Origin: Tamarix chinensis
Taxonomy: Eukaryota; Streptophyta; Magnoliopsida; Caryophyllales; Tamaricaceae
NCBI GenBank assembly: GCA_030549775.1
Contig: CM060175.1
Span: 40,653,915 to 40,717,914 of the forward strand
DNA length: 64,000 nt
Direction of reading: 5' to 3'
The position numbers were made by a program, and so were the translations under genes. Each line of letters begins with the position of its first letter. The first letter of the stretch is position 1. Below, piece by piece: positions 62,476-64,000 of the stretch. The notes beneath the pieces are model-generated. The model ran no database searches. It was not told where the DNA came from and worked only from the letters and a program-made list of their open reading frames with translations.

Positions 62476-64000
62476 TAACACCCCCATTTTTTCCTACTAA
62501 TTTTTTATTATAAAAACCATACCAAAGAGAAAAACTACTAAACACTTAGGAAAAATGAGGTGTTACAACCGCACCTAATATAATTTCCTAAATTAGGGTT
62601 TTTGGGATATTTCACCTAAAGGCACCAATAAATGCCTGAATGCAGACTAACCTCTGGTAGCTAATCGAGAATTGAATAACCCAAACCTATATTGATATGA
62701 GTGGATTTGTGCTAATCAAAGGACCTTACAAAGATCATTTACTTAATGATTTTTTTTCGCATATGAGAGTCATAGGGTATGTTCGATATGATTTTTCCAC
62801 CTTTTGAGATCTTGCATGAGTTTAGTCTAAAATATCTCTCTTATCCTATGAACTCACAACATTCCCCTCTTTTATGAATGCTCATAGGCTTAATGTTTTC
62901 ACTCGTCTATTTTTGAAGATATATGTAGGAATGATGACTCCCCAAAGTCTTAGAGCATCTCTTACCCTATTAGGACCACAAGTGTTGATGCCTAGGTCAT
63001 CATCACAGGTCAGCATGTCGATAAAAAGTAGCATGTACGCATTTTCTAAATATGGTAGCATTCTCTCGGGGACCACTACAAGACACTACCACCTGCCAAC
63101 AAGGTACAACCACCTAACATTTGGATGCAACCGACTATTATAGAGTCAGGGAATCCTTGTCCCATTAGCATGGATGCATGTTATAAATACCTCAAGTAGA
63201 AGAGTATCAAGAGGGAGAGGAGAATATAATAAAACAAGGAGGGAGAATGGATCCTTTAATCGAAAAAGAAGAAAAATAGGGGTTCTAAAAAGAGAGGAAA
63301 ATAATAATAACGATGGAAGAGTAGGAAGTAAGGGATAAAAGGAGAGAGTCCTAGCAACGCTTACTAAGAGAAGAAAAAGAAGAAGGAGTGATTAGGATAG
63401 ATAGAGTTTGGGAATACGGTGATCTCCCTAGTCCTATACTTCTTTTTCTTTTGTATTTTATGTTGGCTAGAAGAAGTTTAGTCTTAGATAACTTTAGGTG
63501 AAAAGAAGAGCTAATAGCCTTGTTATTGTAATCTTGACATTTATAGTCCTGTTGGCCATAATGATATTTCATTTTATTAAGATGAAAATGTTTAAGTGTT
63601 GAATTTTGGTCACATTAGGCACATGATTAAATTCTACATCAATTAGATAGTGTGCAAAACCTACAATGACAAAAGGGTAATAGGGTTGGCATAGAGAGGT
63701 GAAGAAACTATATCATTAATCCTTCAACCCTTATTGTGTGATATTGCCAAGGCTATGTATAGTGATGGAGATGACCTAAAAGTATGTTTCACAATTGAGT
63801 GAAACCCAGTAAGGTTAGGAGGATTAATATCCATCGAGCTCAACATGCTATGAATTGTCATAGGGTGCACACCCGAGAGCTAACATCTCTAGTCTCACGA
63901 CTCTTCCTCCTGATTTTCCTCACATCTATCTTGCATTGAATCTATTAACTCTCTACATATCAACTATTTCTTATAATGTCAATATCACCTCATTAGCCAT
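62476..64000 (-). mobile_element. Possible second decayed LTR start; rest unassigned
   Basis: CGTAACACCCCC at 62476 (a TG to CG change of the family start), then ACTACTAAACACTTAGG and GGTGTTACAACCGCACCTAAT resemble the first 120 bp of family LTRs. Beyond about 62620 I recognise nothing except a TATAAATA near 63183 on +. No gene is supported. Confidence 0.35.

Overview
This is repeat-dominated nuclear DNA from a flowering plant. The evidence is a plant-type split gene for ribosomal protein eS27, Ty3/gypsy and Ty1/copia relics with initiator-methionine tRNA primer sites, a plant L1 LINE relic, and many AAACCCTAA telobox motifs. The species cannot be read from the sequence. I support one ordinary host gene: RPS27 (eS27), minus strand, four coding exons between 39213 and 40455, apparently intact.

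Most of the window is built from one family of LTR retrotransposon with very long LTRs (3.7 to 5 kb), called here the giant-LTR family. Its ends read TGTAAC or TGAAAT ... GTTACA or TTTCA. Layout: 1-759, tail of a + strand LTR; 1048-9512, solo LTR (minus) with a perfect TTGGG target duplication, itself split by a second solo LTR (2329-6126, duplication ACTCC); 9518-11990, unassigned; 12005-13960, L1 LINE reverse transcriptase relic; 14514-21630, decayed copia element (minus) split by a + strand solo LTR (16301-20003, duplication ATATC); 21640-30700, mostly unassigned with copia fragments and simple repeats; 30713-31498, solo LTR of a small TRIM-like element; about 31793-34528 and 35541-38328, two more decayed giant LTRs; 38650-40600, RPS27; 40600-41800, AT-rich spacer; 41807-59864, a three-level nest; 59865-64000, unassigned sequence with two decayed LTR starts.

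The nest is a TRIM-like element (about 805-bp LTRs) holding a 4.3-kb solo giant LTR, which holds a complete 11,677-bp element (42157-53833, minus). That element has near-identical 4,959 and 4,963-bp LTRs, a perfect GGTTC duplication, a primer binding site, a polypurine tract and a 387-residue Gag, but no protease, reverse transcriptase or integrase. It is therefore a recent, gag-only, non-autonomous insertion, about 85% LTR by length.

The most interesting material lies inside the giant LTRs. Copies from independent insertions, on both strands, share an ordered set of signals. In sense order these are a TATA box, a short stem-loop about 165-195 bp downstream, a GGAGC..GCTCC palindrome followed by a consensus splice donor (AG/GTAAGG), a telobox-rich array, two blocks of three hairpin-forming units, a CAGTACG palindrome, and an 11-bp stem-loop near the LTR end. 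In the complete element a branch-point-like CTAAC, a pyrimidine tract and TTGTAG lie 6 bases before the gag ATG. This suggests that most of the LTR is the 5' part of an intron that brings a capped leader directly to gag.
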